Below, one piece after another: positions 1-11,405 of a stretch of DNA of 64,000 nt. Both the position numbers and the translations under genes were made by a program. Source of the stretch: Monocercomonoides exilis. Taxonomy: Eukaryota; Preaxostyla; Oxymonadida; Polymastigidae. Below the pieces are notes generated by a model that saw nothing but the letters and a program-made list of their open reading frames with translations, was not told the origin of the DNA and did not search any database. The DNA is taken from positions 1,302,001-1,366,000 of the forward strand of contig LSRY02000011.1 in the NCBI GenBank assembly GCA_001643675.2, given 5' to 3'. The stretch's first letter is position 1. Each line of letters starts with the position of its first letter.

Positions 1-2
1 CT

Positions 3-3000
3 ATTGTTTCTCCTCCAATCGTCACACAACCTTCTCCTCCACAAGGCATTTCTGATGAAACAGCTGCCTCAACCACAGCTTCCACTGCTTCTGCAACCGA
101 CCGCTCCCCAACCTCACATTCAGTTCACACTGTGTCCTCTGCCGCTTCTGCTTCTTCTGGCTCTGTTTATTCCCCCGTCTCTGCTAATTCCGCCTCTTCT
201 ACTGCATTAGACTCACAAATGGGGTCACAAGTGAAATCTCTGAGTCCCACACTCACATCTTCTGCGATGTATCAGCTCACAACCCCTCCAACAGCTGTGT
301 TGAATGGCAGTGTAAGTTCAATGAAGCAGTCTCCATTGCTCAATTCCGGTGAAAAGCACAGTGAAGGAGAACAAGTGTTTGTGTCCACACTCAACTCGCT
401 CCCGTCAATCACTGCGTGGAACGTGCTGCCTTCGCCTGATGCAGATCTGTCTGCTCAGAAGGAAAACATCAATCAAAGAGAAAGTATCAACATCACTGGA
501 GGTATCAGCGGTATCAACAGTATCAGCAGCAGCAGCCATACTCTTCCACCACAGCCCAGCCAGTACATGAAGTATGCTCTCCAGACCCCCTCTGCCTCTC
601 CACTGCGCCCGTCTTCCTCTGGCTTCTCCACCACTGCCTCTTCTCGTGCCTCTCCCTCTCGTCTCTTCTCTGTAACTGACTCGTCTGAGCCAAACACCCC
701 TACCTCTGTCTCTATCCCTCCTTCATATGGTACAAAGCCTCCATCGCCCACTCCTCCATTCATGTTTGCTTCAATCAACGGCTCCCCGCCAGATGCACTG
801 GGCAGCAGTGGCAGCAGCAATAATAACAATAACAATAACAATAGCAGCAGTAATAGCATTAATAACATAAATGGCAATAGCACAACTTCACAGAGAAGCC
901 TCGTCCCTCCTGTGATGAAGTACATCATGGGCCTTAAAAGAATCCATTCAGACGCCTTTTCTGATGCGGGTAAGGCAAACAGCTCATCCAACCAGATAAG
1001 CCCATCAACGTATGCTATCCAGAGCCAGAACCAGAACCACAGCAAGACGTTTTCTAGTCTCTCGGGGCATCCAAGTCACATGTCAAATCCAGAGCTTCTG
1101 CATGTGCATGCGCTGAGTGATAAAGACAGTGACAAACAGCTTCAGCTCAACACTCTGAATGAAAACTCTCCTTCCCCCACGCCTTCCTCCACATCCCTCT
1201 CTTCCTCTTCCTTTGCTGGCATTGAGCAGTTCTCCGAAGCCAAAGAGCATCTTCCCCAGTCTGCCAAGCAGCCCCGCTCGCACTCAGTCGCACCTGGTTC
1301 CACACTCCCCACAATCCCCAGCGTCTCCTCAGGAGCCTTCCACAAATCGCAATCGTTTGCCATTTCTTCCCTGCGCTGCACAGATGACAGACACATCCGA
1401 CATCATCTGCATCGGTTTCTGAGGAAGCATCGCCTGGCTACATCGATGCTATCACGTGATCTGCTCACTGAGATCAATTCTTGTGGAATCATCCGCCCAA
1501 CACTCAATCCGGGGCCTCTCCATCTCTGCAGCCCTTCTGTGCTCCCTCCTCTGCACTCATCGTATGGCGGGCCTTTTTACTCGTTTGTGAAGAAGGAGAG
1601 GAAGAAGAGAGCAGAACTGAGGCAGAAGAAAGCGAAACAATTACACACACAAACTCCATCTTCTGTGGACAAATCCTCAAAAAATGCAGAAGAAGACAAT
1701 GTTCCGTGCAGCCAGTCGCCTACTGTGAAGATCGGGGACATCGTCACTGAAGGCACCGATCTCAATCAAATGGGCTTCGACTTCGATTCTTCTCCTCTTG
1801 TCAGCTCACCCGGTGAGCTGCTACGTTCAATCTCGCCTGTTTCCTCTTCTTCCCCGTCCCGCTGCTGCGCCACGCACCGCAGCTCTTTCTTCGATGAGAT
1901 GCTGGGAGAGTATGTGGGCATCCAGTACAAGTTGCAGCAGCAGAGCTATGTCCCTTATGTGCACCTGCCTCCCATCCGCTTATCAGCAGCCATCCATCCA
2001 ACAAAGGAGAACTTCCATTCCCCTTGGTCTGAGCTCTGCTCATATGATCCGCTTGCCCTTCCTTCGTCTGCTGCCTCTATTGCACATCTCACACGAAGAG
2101 ATCTGAATAGTTCAGCATCTTCAGGTTCCTTTGCTTCTTCTTCTTCGACTTCTTCTTCTTCCTCTTTGCCTTCGTCTTCGGCTGTTGTGCAGCCGTCTCC
2201 CTCTGCCAAATGGAATGCAAGCTCGCCTTTTGTGTCTCGTCCGTCTTGTTCAGGCACTGAGCAGCTGATCCCTGCAGAGCAATATCCAACCACTCCATAC
2301 AAAGGAAGAGGAGGAGGTCACAACACACTCACGTTAGACGATGATGATCAGCAGAAGCTGATGTCCCCTGCCTCTTCATTAGGAGCAAGTCTGCATCATT
2401 TGGGTGAAGCTACCCCCAGCACGTTTCCGTATGTGGTGATTGGCCAGCCGTCTGCCCAGCAGCTGAGAGCAGACTCGGCGCTGTCATTTTCGCAGCTGCT
2501 GCAGCAGGAAGATGAGAAGATAGCGACAGCACAGCAGTTGAATGGGCAGAGCAATCAACATAACCAGCACAACCAACACAATCAACATGGTCAGAATAGC
2601 ATAAGTAGCCAGAACAGCCAACAAAGCCACAATCAGAAGCAGTCGCACGAAGCCACTTTCCCTCTCATCCACCCGAAATACCATTCAAACACTCAGACTC
2701 CTTCAGCCCCTGCCCGTTCTGACATCACTCACACCACAGCCACTCCTCTTCCGCATCTTCATCTCAAAAGCCTGAGCATTTCTGATAAGCCTTCCACGCC
2801 TCTAACCAGCCCCCACAAGCCTATCCCTGTGCGCCCGCCTGCTCCTCTTCCTCTCCCAGTGAGCATTGCTGCTAATGGCCAGACACAGCAGATGCCTCCA
2901 CTACAACCTCTTCAACCTCTTCAGACTCTCCAACCTCTTCAGCCACTTCAATCTATGCAATCCATTCAATCCATTCCTCAATCACAGTCTGATCTCCCTT

Positions 3001-6000
3001 CATCTGTACATCCCCTGCCTCTTCCTGTTCTCGATTCCTCTGCTTCAGATGCATCAGTGATGGTGGTGCTGCCCAATGGCAAACAGGGAACATTCACTTC
3101 ACAGACACTTCAGCCATCGCCTCTTCCTCTCCTCTCTTCCATTTCATTGGCTTTGTCTCCTTCTTCTACTAATACACCATCTTCCTCATCTGCCTCAAAT
3201 AATCAGGCTAATGCCACACAAGACACTGCAAATGCAAGTAGTTTGCCTGATTCTTCCTCATCTTCTTCATCTTCCACTTCTTCTGGACCATCTTCGTCTG
3301 CTACTGCAACATCAACTGCAAAAACAACTGTTGCATCGCCTTCCTCTTCCACTTCCTCCTCTGCTTCTTCTTCAACACCTTCCACTTCAACTGAATCTAA
3401 TCAGAATGTTGTATCATCATCATCATCATCACCTTCTTCTTCTTCTTCTTCTTCTGCCAATAACCACTCTGCCCTGCCCTCTCAACCGAGGCCTGGCTCT
3501 GTGGAATCAATGAGTTCTGTATGCTCCTCTACCTCTTCTGCTTCATCATCTTCTTCTTCCTCTTCTTCCTCTCCTCCTGTTTCTTCATCTGCTTCTTCTT
3601 CTTCTGTTTCTGCAGCAGGCACGCCAACACCTTCAAGTGAACCTGTGATGTCTGCCTCACGTTCCTCTTCTGTTAAACAACTGCCTCCTTCAACATCTTC
3701 TTCCTCTTCTTCTTCTCAACCAAATCAAACAACTCAGCAGAATGCACAATCAAGTTCGGCTTCACCTTCATCATCATCTTCTTCTTCTTCTCCCACTTCT
3801 TCTAATACTAACACTAAAACTGCTTCTGCTTCTGTTTCTTCTTCTCCATCAACTGCAGCAGCTTCGACATCTGCTTCTTCTTCCTCCTCTTCTTCCTCTT
3901 CTTCTTCTTCTCAAACTCCAACTTCAACATTGCATGTGCCAAGAGGTAAAAAGCTCTTGCGTTCCATTGCCACACAAACACTTCCTGTTCAAATTCTTCC
4001 TGTCTCTTCATCATCATCATCTTCTTCTTCTTCTTCTTCCTCCTCCTCCTCCTCCTCCTCTTTTCCTTCCTCTTCCATTTCTCCTTCCTCTCTCCCGCAA
4101 AACCCAAACTCCACTCCAATCATCGACGGATCCTGCTCCCCCGCCACATTGTCCTCTTGTTCCTCCCCCATCCCTCCTCCTTTGTTTCCCTTGTTCAACC
4201 CTTCCACTTCTCAGCCATTGCGTTCATCACTCCTCACACTCATCGAGCACTTCAGCACATCTGACGTCACTCAGCTGCAAGAACTGACATCGCAGGTGAT
4301 GGGACAGCTGTGGGACCGCTTTGAGCAGCTGATCAGGGCTATCTTGAACTTCTTTGTGTGCCAATTCGACGAAGAGCAGATGAAGCGCAGTTTGAGTGCG
4401 AATGTGAGCTCGTTGAAAGCGGATGGCAGTGGAGGGTTGCATTCAGCTGTGGGAGGAGGAGGAGGAGGAATAGGAGGAATAGGAGGTATGGGTGGAATGG
4501 GAATGTATTCATCGCTTGGCACTGGACTGGGCTCGGGGATGGGGTCGTATGGATATCCGCTCTCTGGCAGTGGTTCAGTCGCTGGGGCAGGCATCGGTGT
4601 TGGTGTTGGAATAGGCACTGGACTGGGCATTGGCATTGGGTCAGGCATTAGCAGTGGTGCTGGTTTTGGTGCTCTGTCAGGTTCTTCGATGTCATCCCCA
4701 ATGGGAGGTGGGATGGGCCTCTCCCACTCAGCTCTGCCTATTTCTGCGCACTCTTCCTTCACCCCTATCCAATCTGCCTCGTCCTCTTTGTCTTCTCTCT
4801 CTCGTTCTTCTTCTCCTTCCCCTTTCCTGCAGCACAGCTCAGCCTCGCTGTATTCTTCCGCCAGCAGCCAATCGGCGTCGGGTGAAGGGCAGCTGAGCAG
4901 CTCGCAGAGGAGAAGCATATTGGAGCAGCTGACACTGGACATCATTGTGCAGTTGAAGGAGGTGCTGCATCAGAACGAGGATAGGATGATGAATGCGCTG
5001 TCGACGGTGTTTGCAGAGAAGGAAGGGGAGCATCACACAGCAGCACAAGTACAACAGCAACAGCAGCAGCAGCAGCAGATGTTGATGCAACAACAACAAC
5101 AGATGATGCAGCAGCAACAGCAACAGCAACAACAGAGCCAGCAGATGGGGATGATGACAACGACGGTGGGAGCGCAAGGAGGAGCAGGATCTACTGGGGG
5201 AAGATTACCTTCTTCCTCTTCTTCCTCCTCTTCCTCTTCCTACTCATCATCTTCATCTTCATCCTCATCAAGACCCAAAACCAGCACAACCCCATCTCCA
5301 CAAGTCCAGTCATCAAAGCAGACAACCTCAGAGTCCAAGAAGATGTCTCCAGCGATCAAACAGACGCTTTCACGCACAAACACACAGAACTCAACCATTT
5401 CGACTGCTTCAAGCGTGTCTCCGCCTTCTCCTTCTCCTTCTCTTGCCAGTCAGTCTGCTGCTGCTGCTTCATCTGCATCTGTCAGTGCTCGTGAGAATGC
5501 GAATATTCCGACGCCGTCGTCATCACCTTCTTCAATGATTAATCCGAATGTGTCTTCTTCTTCTTCTTCTTCTGCTTCCTCCTCCTCTTCCTCTTCTCTA
5601 TCTGAAAGTGGTGAGCCCATCAATGCCACCAGCAAATCGCAGTTAAGTCCAAATAAACTGAGTACAAATGAAACATTAAAGAAGACGAAATCTGCTGAAA
5701 ATGTAGTCAAAACAGAACAAGGCAGTACAGAAAAGGCTTCCTCTTCTTCTGCTGCTGCTGCTTCTTCTTCTTCAAAAGTTGAGAATAAGAACAAACAACC
5801 AGATGCACGTAATTCAAAGATAGAGAATGCAAACTCTTCAGCTATCGCTTCTTCTTCTCCTTCTTCGTCCCCCTCGTCTTCTCCTTCGTCTTCAGTTTCC
5901 GCCATTTCCTCTTATTTTGCTTCTTCTGCTGAACCATCACCCAAAGCAGCACCAAAGAAAGTTATTTCCTCTCCATCTTTTTCCCCTGCATCTGCATCTG

Positions 6001-7409
6001 CAACTGAAAAGCGTCCTGATTCTTCCTCTTCCTCTTCTTCTTCTTCTGGTTCTGCCTCTTCTCTTTCTTCTTCTTCTTCTTCTTCTGCATCCAAGCAACC
6101 TTCACTGACTGCACGTAACAAGACTTCAGCTCTTTCATCAAATCCTCCATCAACATCATCCTTACTATCAACAGTTGCAACAGCGCCTCATTCACCCACC
6201 CAGTCCATGTCCACCCCTTCCTCTCCTTCTCCTTCCCCATCCCCATCTCCTACCTCTTCCCCCACCATCTTCCAAGACATGGCCCCTCTCATCGAAAAGC
6301 TCTTCGGCCCTGAGCAATCACGAACACTGCTCTCCTCTTCTGAGACAATCGACCTCCCCATCAAGGCCTCTCGTCCGCCTCTCATTCATTCTTCTTCTTT
6401 CCTCTCTAAAAACACTCGTTCTCTTCCTCCCACACCTTCAAATAACAGCCCGAACAACCGGCTTTCGGCGCTTTCGAAGGCGCAGTCGCCGTTGAATCCT
6501 TCGTCGCTTTCGCGTGCTTCTACTGCTTATGCTTCTACTTCTTCTTCTTTGTCTTTGTCACATACTTCTTCCTCCTCCTCTTCATCATCATCATCTTCTT
6601 CTTCTTCTGTTCCTTTTGATGCTTCTTCCTTCTTCTCTCCCACTCCATCTCCTTCTCTTTCATCCTCCTCGTCCAACCGAACTGATCCAATGACCCTCAC
6701 CCCCCACAGCAACAGTAATACTAACACCAACACTAACACTAATGCTTCTGCTAACACTAATAGCATTGCAATTCCTTCCACATCCTACACAACCAACGTC
6801 GCTCCAACCGCACAGCGGAGCATTTCTGCAGGCGGTGTGCGGTCTCTGTCATCTTCTTCTTCCAGCTCCTGTTCAAACTTTAGAGGAATGACACATTCGC
6901 CCAGGCATCACAGCAACAACCGTGCAGATGCACCTTTAGCGCCTTCTGCTCCTGCCGCACAGACGTTGTATTCTCCACTCATGAGCGCTGACAAATCATC
7001 AGTAGCACATTCAGGTGCTGGTATCACAGTACCTCGCCCAAGTTCTTCCATACTCAGCACGAAAAAACCGAACATGGCATCAACATTGCCTACGTTCTTT
7101 GCGCCTCCTTCTTCTACTTCTCCTTCTCCTTCTCCTTCTCTTTCCTCTCCTTCTCTTTCCTCTCCTTCTTCTTCCTCTTCTATCTCTTCCTCTTCTTCTT
7201 CTTCTTCTTCTTCTTCTTCTTCTTCTTCTTCCTCTGTATCTCCTTTACAAGTCCCCTCGGGTGCCAATCTGTCCCCTGAGATTTCGTACCCGACATCTTC
7301 CATTCCTGCCGAAAAGCAGCCATCGATCTTGTCAGAAACGCAGCTTCCGTTCTTTGTGGAACACGACAGAGGAGTGGCGCTCTCAAAGGAGAGTCACCCA
7401 GCCCTTTGA
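3..7409 (+). CDS. Giant serine-rich low-complexity protein (5' partial)
   Basis: The frame is open from base 3 to a TGA at 7407-7409, so the true start lies before the window; about 2,468 codons are visible. I do not recognise a family. Most of the protein is Ser runs coded by TCT/TCC/TCA, with Pro, Gln (near residues 1683-1713), Asn and Gly (near 1483-1570) tracts. Islands of normal composition stand out: a basic island near residues 460-550 with clustered His, Arg and Lys; one near 620-700 with Cys-Cys and aromatic residues; a helical island near 1393-1473 around the motif LIEHFSTSDVTQLQELTSQV; and another helix near 1635-1676. These are probably the conserved functional parts. No signal peptide or membrane helix is seen. 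A disordered scaffold or nuclear regulatory protein is possible, but the sequence gives no proof. No intron is needed in the visible part. Confidence 0.85.
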   Translation: MVSPPIVTQPSPPQGISDETAASTTASTASATDRSPTSHSVHTVSSAASASSGSVYSPVSANSASSTALDSQMGSQVKSLSPTLTSSAMYQLTTPPTAVLNGSVSSMKQSPLLNSGEKHSEGEQVFVSTLNSLPSITAWNVLPSPDADLSAQKENINQRESINITGGISGINSISSSSHTLPPQPSQYMKYALQTPSASPLRPSSSGFSTTASSRASPSRLFSVTDSSEPNTPTSVSIPPSYGTKPPSPTPPFMFASINGSPPDALGSSGSSNNNNNNNNSSSNSINNINGNSTTSQRSLVPPVMKYIMGLKRIHSDAFSDAGKANSSSNQISPSTYAIQSQNQNHSKTFSSLSGHPSHMSNPELLHVHALSDKDSDKQLQLNTLNENSPSPTPSSTSLSSSSFAGIEQFSEAKEHLPQSAKQPRSHSVAPGSTLPTIPSVSSGAFHKSQSFAISSLRCTDDRHIRHHLHRFLRKHRLATSMLSRDLLTEINSCGIIRPTLNPGPLHLCSPSVLPPLHSSYGGPFYSFVKKERKKRAELRQKKAKQLHTQTPSSVDKSSKNAEEDNVPCSQSPTVKIGDIVTEGTDLNQMGFDFDSSPLVSSPGELLRSISPVSSSSPSRCCATHRSSFFDEMLGEYVGIQYKLQQQSYVPYVHLPPIRLSAAIHPTKENFHSPWSELCSYDPLALPSSAASIAHLTRRDLNSSASSGSFASSSSTSSSSSLPSSSAVVQPSPSAKWNASSPFVSRPSCSGTEQLIPAEQYPTTPYKGRGGGHNTLTLDDDDQQKLMSPASSLGASLHHLGEATPSTFPYVVIGQPSAQQLRADSALSFSQLLQQEDEKIATAQQLNGQSNQHNQHNQHNQHGQNSISSQNSQQSHNQKQSHEATFPLIHPKYHSNTQTPSAPARSDITHTTATPLPHLHLKSLSISDKPSTPLTSPHKPIPVRPPAPLPLPVSIAANGQTQQMPPLQPLQPLQTLQPLQPLQSMQSIQSIPQSQSDLPSSVHPLPLPVLDSSASDASVMVVLPNGKQGTFTSQTLQPSPLPLLSSISLALSPSSTNTPSSSSASNNQANATQDTANASSLPDSSSSSSSSTSSGPSSSATATSTAKTTVASPSSSTSSSASSSTPSTSTESNQNVVSSSSSSPSSSSSSSANNHSALPSQPRPGSVESMSSVCSSTSSASSSSSSSSSSPPVSSSASSSSVSAAGTPTPSSEPVMSASRSSSVKQLPPSTSSSSSSSQPNQTTQQNAQSSSASPSSSSSSSSPTSSNTNTKTASASVSSSPSTAAASTSASSSSSSSSSSSSQTPTSTLHVPRGKKLLRSIATQTLPVQILPVSSSSSSSSSSSSSSSSSSSFPSSSISPSSLPQNPNSTPIIDGSCSPATLSSCSSPIPPPLFPLFNPSTSQPLRSSLLTLIEHFSTSDVTQLQELTSQVMGQLWDRFEQLIRAILNFFVCQFDEEQMKRSLSANVSSLKADGSGGLHSAVGGGGGGIGGIGGMGGMGMYSSLGTGLGSGMGSYGYPLSGSGSVAGAGIGVGVGIGTGLGIGIGSGISSGAGFGALSGSSMSSPMGGGMGLSHSALPISAHSSFTPIQSASSSLSSLSRSSSPSPFLQHSSASLYSSASSQSASGEGQLSSSQRRSILEQLTLDIIVQLKEVLHQNEDRMMNALSTVFAEKEGEHHTAAQVQQQQQQQQQMLMQQQQQMMQQQQQQQQQSQQMGMMTTTVGAQGGAGSTGGRLPSSSSSSSSSSYSSSSSSSSSRPKTSTTPSPQVQSSKQTTSESKKMSPAIKQTLSRTNTQNSTISTASSVSPPSPSPSLASQSAAAASSASVSARENANIPTPSSSPSSMINPNVSSSSSSSASSSSSSSLSESGEPINATSKSQLSPNKLSTNETLKKTKSAENVVKTEQGSTEKASSSSAAAASSSSKVENKNKQPDARNSKIENANSSAIASSSPSSSPSSSPSSSVSAISSYFASSAEPSPKAAPKKVISSPSFSPASASATEKRPDSSSSSSSSSGSASSLSSSSSSSASKQPSLTARNKTSALSSNPPSTSSLLSTVATAPHSPTQSMSTPSSPSPSPSPSPTSSPTIFQDMAPLIEKLFGPEQSRTLLSSSETIDLPIKASRPPLIHSSSFLSKNTRSLPPTPSNNSPNNRLSALSKAQSPLNPSSLSRASTAYASTSSSLSLSHTSSSSSSSSSSSSSSVPFDASSFFSPTPSPSLSSSSSNRTDPMTLTPHSNSNTNTNTNTNASANTNSIAIPSTSYTTNVAPTAQRSISAGGVRSLSSSSSSSCSNFRGMTHSPRHHSNNRADAPLAPSAPAAQTLYSPLMSADKSSVAHSGAGITVPRPSSSILSTKKPNMASTLPTFFAPPSSTSPSPSPSLSSPSLSSPSSSSSISSSSSSSSSSSSSSSSSVSPLQVPSGANLSPEISYPTSSIPAEKQPSILSETQLPFFVEHDRGVALSKESHPAL

Positions 7410-7603
7410 AGTTGGCAAAGGGGAAGCAAAGCATTTCTTTATGAGAATAACTTTATGTTATAGTCGTGTGTATTTTTTCTTGTACTTTGCTTTTTGTTAA
7501 TATTCTTTTTCAGTTATGTTCCATGTTTACGTTCAGTTTGAAACTTCTTTCCTGAAAATGATTAATGTTATGTTGACTCGTTTTAATTTTAAATCAAATG
7601 TTC

Positions 7604-7609
7604 AATAAA
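7604..7609 (+). promoter_or_regulatory. Candidate polyadenylation signal AATAAA
   Basis: A canonical AATAAA lies about 195 nt after the stop of the poly-serine gene, in a very AT-rich 3' region. AATAAA also arises by chance in such sequence, so this is only a candidate. Confidence 0.4.
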
Positions 7610-7712
7610 TTTTTCATACTAGCTTAAAAAATAAGCAGTAGAGGAACAATTTGAAATCAGCTAAAATTAAATAACTAATAGCACATTTTTTTCAAAACAA
7701 AAATGAAAAGAT

Positions 7713-8556
7713 CTATAAATTACTGATAGAAAAACAATACAAAATAAATGCCAAAATAAAAATAAAAAAGACAAAAGAAAGAAGGTTTGTAAAAACTTCT
7801 AAGCAATGAACGTCAAAGGTTTGATTGGTTTGGAATCTATGTGGCAAATCTTGATACTCACCTTCACCTTCATCTTGTTCGAAATACCTCGGAAAATGTG
7901 ATTCACCATGGTGCCTCCCTATTTCGTCAAACACTGGGAAAGATGAAAATCTATCAAAAACATTGGTGTGTGAAGGTAATCTGTTGTATGGCAATGTTGG
8001 TGGATTCAGTGAAGGTCCAACTCCAAATTGATTTGATTGTGAATCTGATAATGCGTTAAAATTCTGAATAGTATGAGGTTGTTGGGTGTAAGCCTGTAAT
8101 AATGGTGTCATAACGCCTTGCATGGTTGGTTGTGATGGAGAACTTTGTTTGTCACTTTTTTATTGTATATACATTGAAATAAATAATTGCAACAAAGAAT
8201 GCTTCCACAAAATATTTGTGCAAACATCAAATGTTTATGTACTTTTCCTTTAACATGAATTGGTACTATTTCGTTAATATTACATGAAGCATTGCATAAA
8301 GGGCAAGTTTTTCTATTTTCCAACCACTAAAAAAAGAAGAAGAAAATACAATATTTTCATGTTAATAATACAGAAGAAATATTATAAGCAATAAAATGAA
8401 TACCTCCATCAAGCAGTTCCAGCAATAAAGATGGCCACATTGAGTTAAAACAGGATCGGAAGGAACATCAAAGCAAATGATGCATTTAAATGAACAATTG
8501 TTTCTTTCGGTTTTATCATCATTCTTAAATGTGTTACCAGTCAAATTACTGTTCAT
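7713..8556 (-). CDS. RNF5/RNF185-like membrane-anchored RING E3 ubiquitin ligase
   Basis: Three exons are inferred: 8556-8404, 8326-8243 and 8093-7713, giving 205 aa, close to animal RNF5/RNF185 (about 180-192 aa). The RING starts near residue 24 with CIICFDVPSDPVLTQCGHLYC and continues across intron 1 as WLENRKTCPLC, the C3HC4 pattern typical of this family. The C-terminus ends in one hydrophobic helix (LLSFVFFIFILAFILYCF), matching the family's tail anchor. Family members work in ER-associated degradation; ER membrane location is inferred. Intron 1 (8403-8327) is phase 0 and well supported. Intron 2 (8242-8094) is less certain: the donor GTACAT and acceptor ACAG keep the frame, and another acceptor could change a few residues. 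The gene is divergent from the TFIIS-domain gene across 190 bp. Confidence 0.85.
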
Positions 8557-8746
8557 TCTACATTAAATACTTTTTAAATACGTGAAAAACTTTCTTTCAA
8601 AGCAAATGGCTCTTCATAAAAATTTCCTGTCACCCATTTTAGTTGAAGTTGTCTATCTTTTTTTATTATGTATATCATCACTTTTTATTTCTAACAGACT
8701 CATGAAAAAAAATATAAATAATCGAATTTTTTGATCAATTCGATCA
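8557..8746. promoter_or_regulatory. Bidirectional promoter region between RING and TFIIS-domain genes
   Basis: These 190 bp separate two divergent start codons. The sequence is AT-rich with T and A runs. No specific box is recognised. Confidence 0.4.
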
Positions 8747-11233
8747 ATGCATAATGCTGTTAAAATGGAAAGAGGTTTAGATTCTGAGCACCCAATTCTT
8801 TTAGAAGATGGTTTGTTTAATTTTATTTCTTTCATCTATAATAACAAATTTATAGAAGGTGAAGAAGACAGCTCACATCCTTTATCAAAAGTGAAGCTAT
8901 CTTCTAAAAAGAAATCTGAACTTAAAAAAGTGGAAAAGAAACGCGAGTCAACCCCTAAAAAAACTAAAAAGGAGAAAAAATTGAAAATTATAATGCCTGA
9001 TACAAAACCCACAAAAGTTGTTTGAACTCTTTATTTCTTTTTTTCAATTCTAAGAATCATGATGTAAATATTTTCTGGAAATATAAAGGTCAATAAGCCA
9101 TTGGAATTTCATCCATCTCTTCCTCAACAAAAACCACAAAATCAAATAGTTTCCCAGAACAAAACAATTCCAACTCAGAAAAAGAAACATATTCACAAGC
9201 AAAAGCAATCACCAATGCCACTTCCTGATCCAAGGAAAATTTCATTGAGAAATTTTATAAATTTATTGAATGAAGCTTTAGAGCTAAGCATTGAAGATGC
9301 TATAAAAGAAGGCGATGAAGAAATAGAGAAGCATGGCGAAGCTTCTGAACAAATTGGAGTGACATTATTTAAACTTCGTTCGTTTCGTTTTTCCAACGTA
9401 AAATCTTCGTTAGAACAACACAGCGCGCCTGAAACCCGTCCTTTGGATTCTTTTTTGCCACAGGCTTCGCCAATCATATTGAAACTGGCGAAATCATTGG
9501 AAGACGCATTGCATTCGAACTACGGGCTTCCAACGGACGAAAGATACAAGTCTCAGTATCGCGCTCTTCGCTTCAATATGTGTGACAAAAAGAACACTGG
9601 ATTTAGGAGATCTGTCCTTCTTGGGACAATCCACCCCGATGAAGCGGCAAAAATGTCTTCGTTTGATATGGCATCTGCTGAAAAGAATGAGGAAAGAAAG
9701 AGGTTGGAATCACAAGCAATAAAAATGGTGGTTTTGGGGAAAGAAGACGATGCGGGTGGAATTGTTGGGCTGAAGGCGAAAATTGCGCTTGGAGGCCAAG
9801 CTGAATTGAAAGAAGAAGAAAGACTGAAGGAGATGATGAACGAAGATACACAATCTGAACACCCATCAGATGTCAAACAAACTTCATCAACAGCTATTGC
9901 ACCATCTGCTTCTGCTTCTGCTTCTGCTTCCTCTTCCTCTTCCTCGGCTTCTGCCTCTGCCTCTGCCTCTGTCTCTGCAAATCCGCAAAAGCCTGGTTCT
10001 GTTTCAAAAGAGCCCGGAAAGCTGCAAAATGTGAGTGCTCTGATGGTTCATGCCCCTCACTCGTTTCCGTTGACTGAGTCTGTCCAGTCGCCCTTTGAAG
10101 GCTTCAGCGTGCTTTCTCTTCTGCAGTCGTCGTCGCAGCAGGACTCTTCTCTTCCTGCCTCTCTTTTCTCGTCTCCTGTGCTCTCTTCAGCCAAAGCAGC
10201 TGTCCCGCTGGCTGAGCTTGCTGCATTGCCGGCACACCGCTCGGGGGTCTCAGACAAACAATTCGATGTTTCTGCCCAGCAGAAAAGAGCTGAGACAAAA
10301 ATGGCTCAATCAAATGAGAAAAAGGAAAGTGTGATTGACTTGACAGCTCCTGAGGATCCAGCATCGTCAATTGATTCTTCATCCTCTTTGTCTTCTTCTG
10401 CTGCTACTTCTGCTTCAATGTCTTCTTTGACTTCTGCATCTTCTTCAACTTCTTCAACTTCTTCAGCTTCTTCAGCTTCTGTGTCATTGTCAATACCATC
10501 ATCTTCTCCATTATCTTCTTCTTCTTCCTCCTCCTCCTCCTCTCAACCCAAACATCCTGATTCTTCAACCTTAGCATCATCATCATCATCTATCCAATCA
10601 CCTCACATATTCCACATTTCACAATACTCTGAAACCTCAATTCAAACCATGCCACCATCGCTGTTCTGTCAGTCTTCGCTTATTCTTCAGCCTCTCTCTC
10701 CAATTCCTGTCTCGTTAGCTCTTATGTTTGGAAGGCCGCTCCACGATTACATTCCACAATCTCTTCATTTAAAGGCATATTCAAACAAAGATGCGTTTTG
10801 CTCGACTCTGCAATCGTTTTTCACGAAATGGGAAGGTTCTGGTATTTCGAAAGCAAAAGAAGATATTTCCATTCAGTCTAGCAATTCAAAGCTTCCTCAA
10901 CAGCCTAAAACTCCTAACGGTTGTTCAATTTATGTTATTTTTTCTCAAAACAAAGAAGAAACCACAATTATAAAGGCGCTGAGTTCGTTTTTCGCTCAAC
11001 ATCAAAAGCTTGGTGCAACTGTTCTATCTCTGCCATCTAATTCCCAATTACAATCTAGCAATGATTCTCCTACAATTTTGCGTTCTTCGCTTACAATGTA
11101 CATTGTTCCTTCATTTTTATTTTCATCGTTGCCAAAAACTGTATGTCAAGCAATTGAAAAGACTAAATTAATTTTAAAATTGAGTGATTCTGATTCTTTT
11201 CTAATTGCTGTTATATTTTCAGTTTCTGAATGA
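8747..11233 (+). CDS. TFIIS central-domain (TFS2M) protein, possible PHF3/DIDO/Bye1-type transcription regulator
   Basis: Two exons, 8747-9016 and 9089-11233, join in phase 0 across a 72-nt intron (GTTGTT..AAAG) to give 804 aa. Residues about 135-295 form a TFIIS central domain, the RNA polymerase II binding module. Diagnostic blocks are YKSQYRALRFNMCDKKN, GFRRSVLLGTIHPDEAAKM and SSFDMASAEKNEERKR. A Lys-rich basic segment precedes it, and Ser/Ala-rich linkers follow. The TFIIS zinc ribbon (domain III) is absent, so this is not TFIIS itself. The arrangement recalls PHF3, DIDO1 and yeast Bye1, which pair this domain with a SPOC domain. The last 190 residues look folded and could be a divergent SPOC domain, but I cannot confirm that. 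No PHD finger is seen. The start is the first ATG after the divergent spacer. It ends with TGA. Confidence 0.85.
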
Positions 11234-11405
11234 TTTATCAGAAATATTACTTTTTACAAATTAAGACGTTATGTTTTACGTTATTGTTGATGTTGAAAAC
11301 AAAAAAATAAGAAATTTAAAAAGATCTTTCGCAACAAATTTTTCCAAACATCAAAGTTTAATTAATAATTTTCATTAAATTCATTTACTGATTTAATAAT
11401 CATTC

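Noticed and set aside
473..7303. Many long minus-strand frames rich in Glu, Lys or Leu opposite the poly-serine gene
   Set aside because: They are mirror images of Ser codon repeats (TCT/TCC read as AGA/GGA). The plus-strand frame is continuous and has folded islands.
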